This document shows, in pieces, positions 61,173 through 64,000 of a stretch of 64,000 nt of DNA. Numbering within the stretch: the stretch's first letter is position 1; the number at the start of each line of letters is the position of its first letter. Below the pieces are notes generated by a model. That model saw only the letters and a list, made by a program, of their open reading frames with translations, was not told where the DNA came from and searched no databases. Origin of the DNA: Citrifermentans bremense (GTDB lineage: Bacteria > Desulfobacterota > Desulfuromonadia > Geobacterales > Geobacteraceae). Location of the stretch: NCBI RefSeq assembly GCF_014218275.1, contig NZ_AP023213.1, positions 2,706,001 to 2,770,000 of the forward strand, read 5' to 3'. Both the position numbers and the translations under genes were made by a program.

Positions 61173-62402
61173 TCAGGGCTCCCCCATCGCCGCTGCCGGG
61201 TCCGGGAGTTCCCCGCTGCCGGCAAACCAGTGGTAGTAATCCTCCATGAGGCGCACCCGCCGCGCGAAGGAGAAATGCCCTTCGATCCGCTCGCGGCATT
61301 CCCGCGCGCAGCGCTCCCTCAACTTGGGGCTTTCAAGCAGCTCCAGCACCCGCCGCGCCAGTTCCTGCGCGTCTCCGGCCGGCGCCAGGTACCCCCCCTC
61401 GCCGTCGTAGAGGAGCTCCGGGATCCCCCCGACGTTGGTGGAGACAGAGGGTATCCCCAAGGCCATCGCCTCAAGGAGCGTGTTGGGGAGCCCTTCGGTG
61501 ACAGAGGTCATCAGGAAGACGTCGAGGGAGACGTAGACGTCGCGCAGGTCGTTTCGGTGTCCGGTGAAATGCACCACCTCCTCGAGCCCCAGACGCGCCA
61601 CTTCGCGCCGCGCCCGGTCCAGCTCGTCGCCGTAGCCGTCACCGACGATCACGAAGCGCACCCTGGGAAGCTTCTGTGACACGCGCCTGGCCACTTCGTA
61701 GAAGGTATCCAGGTCCTTCTCCGGGGTGATGCGGGCCACGGTCCCCACCAGAAGCCCCCCCTCCCCTATCCCGAGTTCCCGGCGCAGTACCGGCGTGCTC
61801 CCGGCGCGCCGCCAGACCGAGGTGTCGATGCCGTTATGCAGCACCGCGACTGCGGACTCGTCCAGACCGTTCGTGACCAGCCGGTCGCGGGTGTCGTTGG
61901 AGACGGCGATGACCGGCCACAGGTAATGCTGCATCAGCCAGATCTGCAGCCTCTGGCGGGCCCGGAACTTGAGGTAGCCGGCAAGCGACGAGAAATCCTC
62001 ACGCTTGAGCATGGCGTGGGAGTGGCAGGTGTAGAGGATGCGCAGCCCCGGGCGCATCAGCCTCAGGATGAACGCGTAGAGAAGCGTCTTGTCGTCGTGG
62101 GCGTGCACCAGCTCCAGCTGGTGCCGGTCCAATAGCGCCGCCAGCCCGCGCAGGCAGGCGAAGTCGAGGGTGCTGCCGTCGCAGAGGTCGACGTAGTCGA
62201 TGCCGAGCTTTTTGGCCATCTCCGGGATCTGGAACTCGTGGTCGCCGGGCTGGCGCAGGTAGGTCACCAGCACGTAGACCCGCGCCGGGTCGTGCTGCGC
62301 CGCGGAGTTAAGAACCGTCTTGTCCGGCCCTCCCCCACCCTTGTAGGTTCCCCGCAGGTCCATCACCCGCGGCACCCCCTGTGTCGGTCTCGGTTCCATC
62401 AT
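61173..62402 (-). CDS. Family 4 glycosyltransferase
   Basis: 409 residues from ATG 62402, overlapping the acetyltransferase stop (AATGATG). GT-B features: MDLRGTYKGGGGPDKTVLNS, LVHAHDDKTLLYAFI, VGTVARITPEKDLDTFYEVA, FLMTSVTEGLPNTLLEAMAL and GGIPELLYDGEGGYL. The upstream 177 codons in this frame belong to another frame and are rejected. Confidence 0.88.
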   Translation of the reverse strand: MMEPRPTQGVPRVMDLRGTYKGGGGPDKTVLNSAAQHDPARVYVLVTYLRQPGDHEFQIPEMAKKLGIDYVDLCDGSTLDFACLRGLAALLDRHQLELVHAHDDKTLLYAFILRLMRPGLRILYTCHSHAMLKREDFSSLAGYLKFRARQRLQIWLMQHYLWPVIAVSNDTRDRLVTNGLDESAVAVLHNGIDTSVWRRAGSTPVLRRELGIGEGGLLVGTVARITPEKDLDTFYEVARRVSQKLPRVRFVIVGDGYGDELDRARREVARLGLEEVVHFTGHRNDLRDVYVSLDVFLMTSVTEGLPNTLLEAMALGIPSVSTNVGGIPELLYDGEGGYLAPAGDAQELARRVLELLESPKLRERCARECRERIEGHFSFARRVRLMEDYYHWFAGSGELPDPAAAMGEP

Positions 62403-62926
62403 TCGATCCTTCCGTCGGGGTGTTTCAGGCGGCAGGGGGCGCCAAGGGCCGTGGTTCCGGCCGGCATGCTCCTGGTCACCACGGTGTTCGCCCCCACCAC
62501 GCAGTTGTCTCCTATCTCTATGGGGCCGATGATCTTCGCCCCGGCGCCGATCAGGACGTTGTCCCCTATCCTGGCTGCGCCCCCGCTCCCCCCGCGGTCG
62601 CCGATGGTCACCCCCTGGTACAGGGTGCAGTTGTGGCCGATCTGGACCGTTGGGTGGAAGATGATCCCGCCGAAGTGGTGGATGCGGAACCCCTCCCCGA
62701 TGCGGCAGCTGGCCGGTATCGAGATCCCAGCGGTTATCTCGATGAAGCGCTCGCAGAAAAAGCGCAGCGGCTGCCCGGACCACCCTTTTTGCTGCAGCCA
62801 GTGGAAAAAGCGGTAGACGAGGATGGCCTGGAACCCTTGGGAGAGGAGACCCGCCACGAGCGTCCTCGCGGAGGCGTTGCCGTCCGGGTCGAGCCGGGCC
62901 AGGTCCTTGCTGATCAGTTCGAACAT
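62399..62926 (-). CDS. Serine O-acetyltransferase-like hexapeptide acyltransferase
   Basis: 175 residues from ATG 62926 (GGGAGG 6 bases upstream). Begins MFELISKDLARLDPDG, then hexapeptide repeats with ASCRIGEGFRIHHFGGIIFH, GVTIGDRGG and VVGANTVVTRSMPAGTTALG. In EPS clusters such CysE-like proteins often acetylate sugars. Overlaps the asparagine synthase end by 13 bases. Confidence 0.8.
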   Translation of the reverse strand: MFELISKDLARLDPDGNASARTLVAGLLSQGFQAILVYRFFHWLQQKGWSGQPLRFFCERFIEITAGISIPASCRIGEGFRIHHFGGIIFHPTVQIGHNCTLYQGVTIGDRGGSGGAARIGDNVLIGAGAKIIGPIEIGDNCVVGANTVVTRSMPAGTTALGAPCRLKHPDGRIE

Positions 62927-64000
62927 GCTGCACCTCCCTGGTACTGCTGGTGCCAGAGCGCCAGCATCAAAAGGCTCCAAAGGAGCGTCCCGTGCCGGGC
63001 GCGGTCCTGCTGGTGCTCCTCCCAGACCCGCCTCACCACGTTGAGGGAGAGGTACTGCGACAGGGTCGGGTCATCCAGGAGGCGGCTTTCCGCAAACTCC
63101 CTCAGATCGGTTTTGAACCAGGCATCAAGCGGCACGGTGAACCCCTGCTTCGGGCGATTCAGCACGCTTTCGGGGAGCAGGCGCCCGAAGGTCTTCCTGA
63201 GGATGATCTTTTTCTCCCCGCCGTCGATCTTCCAGCGGGAGGGAAGCCTCGCGGCGAACTCGACGATCCGGTAGTCGAGAAACGGCGCCCTCACCTCGAG
63301 CGAATGCGCCATGCTCATCCGGTCGACCTTGACGAGGATATCGCCTGGGAGGTAGCTCTTCAAGTCGGTGTAGAGCATTGCGGTGACGTGATCGGCCCCC
63401 TGCATCCGGCTGAAGTAGCGCGTGGTCTGGCCGGCGGGGTCGTAACCGGCGCAGGCGCGCCGGAAGGGTTCCGACAGAAGCTCAGCCAAAAGGTCGTCCT
63501 CCACGAAGGTGTTGGTCCGGTAGTAGGCCGCAGCAGGCTCCAGGAGCGCACTCCGGGTGAGGGAGCGGGCCTTTCGGAACAGCGGGTGCTGCACGGCCCC
63601 TGCGGCCTTGCCGACGAGGGAGAGGAGCGCCTTGGGGACAGCGCGCCGCGTCAGGTCCTCCTTCAGCTCGATGGCGTACTTCTCATACCCGGCGAAACTC
63701 TCGTCGCCGCCGTCTCCCGCCAGCGCCACGGTCACCGACTGCCGCGCCAGGCGCGAGACGTGGTAGGTGGGGAGCGCCGAGGAGTCGGCGAACGGCTCAT
63801 CGAAATAGCGCGGCAGGAGCGCCACCGTCCCCGCCAGGTCGGCGCTGACGCGGTACTCCTTGTGCTCGGTGTTAAAAAGCCGGGCCACCTCGCGAGCGTA
63901 GGGGGTCTCGTCGTGGCGCTTGTCGTCGAAGCCGATGGAGCAGGTTTTCACCGGCTCACGCGCCGCGCGCGCCATGAGGGCCACCACCGCGCTGGAATCG
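62914..64000 (-). CDS. Exosortase-type asparagine synthase/amidotransferase (5' end beyond window)
   Basis: At least 362 codons in view, covering the synthetase domain: a PP-loop beginning DSSAVVALM at the window edge, CSIGFDDKRHDETPYA, ALAGDGGDESFAGYEKY, DILVKVDRMSMAHSLEVRAPFLD and RPKQGFTVPLDAWF. The N-terminal glutaminase domain lies outside. In exosortase loci this subgroup is thought to amidate a glycan or its precursor. It heads the visible part of the long operon. Confidence 0.88.
   Translation of the reverse strand, partial: DSSAVVALMARAAREPVKTCSIGFDDKRHDETPYAREVARLFNTEHKEYRVSADLAGTVALLPRYFDEPFADSSALPTYHVSRLARQSVTVALAGDGGDESFAGYEKYAIELKEDLTRRAVPKALLSLVGKAAGAVQHPLFRKARSLTRSALLEPAAAYYRTNTFVEDDLLAELLSEPFRRACAGYDPAGQTTRYFSRMQGADHVTAMLYTDLKSYLPGDILVKVDRMSMAHSLEVRAPFLDYRIVEFAARLPSRWKIDGGEKKIILRKTFGRLLPESVLNRPKQGFTVPLDAWFKTDLREFAESRLLDDPTLSQYLSLNVVRRVWEEHQQDRARHGTLLWSLLMLALWHQQYQGGAACSN

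Noticed and set aside
61173-62933. 586-codon version of the GT4 gene
   Set aside because: The first 177 codons run through the acetyltransferase gene in another frame and are Arg/Pro/Gly-rich; the ATG at 62402 gives a normal GT4 start.

Overview
The window looks like a chromosomal segment of a high-GC deltaproteobacterium of the Geobacter/Geomonas/Citrifermentans type (Desulfuromonadota). The grounds are a PrsK/PrsR/exosortase (XrtA) locus, GEMM-class cyclic-dinucleotide riboswitches of the form common in Geobacter, paired cohesin and dockerin modules, and an MCP with tandem cysteine-rich sensor units. This assignment rests on gene content, not on a database search.

Layout. 1-4.2 kb (minus): nadB, a stand-alone AroQ chorismate mutase, a stand-alone DAHP-synthase-type ferredoxin-like domain and glnD (runs off the window start), transcribed from a good sigma-70 promoter. 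4.3-5.8 kb (plus): lytic transglycosylase, pgsA, tRNA-Cys with promoter and terminator. 5.9-13.2 kb: a Tat-type C_GCAxxG_C_C protein, a GH13 alpha-glucan enzyme, a maltose-O-acetyltransferase-like enzyme and a 1037-residue MCP with three 222-residue sensor repeats. 13.3-16.8 kb: a doubly frameshifted TPR gene, a TauE/SafE permease and a lone EboE-like gene. 16.9-24.7 kb (minus): the exosortase control locus, with a decayed PEP-CTERM gene, a BatC-like TPR protein, PrsR, PrsK, a nucleotide-sugar dehydrogenase, EpsI and the exosortase. 25-32 kb: a Crp/FNR regulator, a VanZ-like protein, and a four-gene overlapping operon (acyl-AMP ligase, acyl carrier protein, SGNH protein, MBOAT acyltransferase) organised like dlt or an alginate O-acetylation machine.

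32.3-42.9 kb is the most unusual part. It holds a PEP-CTERM protein gene and three large paralogous secreted proteins sharing a ConA/lyase-like N-terminal domain and an Fn3 domain. Two of these end in Ig-like repeats and are each preceded by a near-identical GEMM riboswitch with an intrinsic terminator. The third ends in a dockerin and is followed 2 bases later by a cohesin-type lipoprotein. A third, gene-less riboswitch lies between that operon and the second paralogue. Sigma-54 (-24/-12) promoter matches occur upstream of the PEP-CTERM gene and of the first riboswitch, and a decayed version lies upstream of the second.

42.9-64 kb (minus) is an exopolysaccharide/glycan cluster. It begins with a low-GC trio (sugar-transfer ATP-grasp, GT2, PaaK/CapK-like ligase). 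After it comes a long tightly packed operon: exosortase-type asparagine synthase, serine-acetyltransferase-like enzyme, GT4, YetA/RIFT-barrel protein, polysaccharide deacetylase, CelD-type GNAT, formyltransferase-like enzyme, DUF362 protein, radical SAM/SPASM, GT4, O-ligase, phosphotransferase, GT4 and flippase.

Inferred picture: PrsK/PrsR with sigma-54 switches on PEP-CTERM and matrix proteins, and a cyclic dinucleotide (A at the specificity position points to 3',3'-cGAMP) gates the Ig-repeat lectin-like proteins. The glycan cluster and the O-acylation operon make and decorate the polysaccharide these proteins may bind, and the cohesin lipoprotein could dock the dockerin-bearing paralogue to the cell surface.
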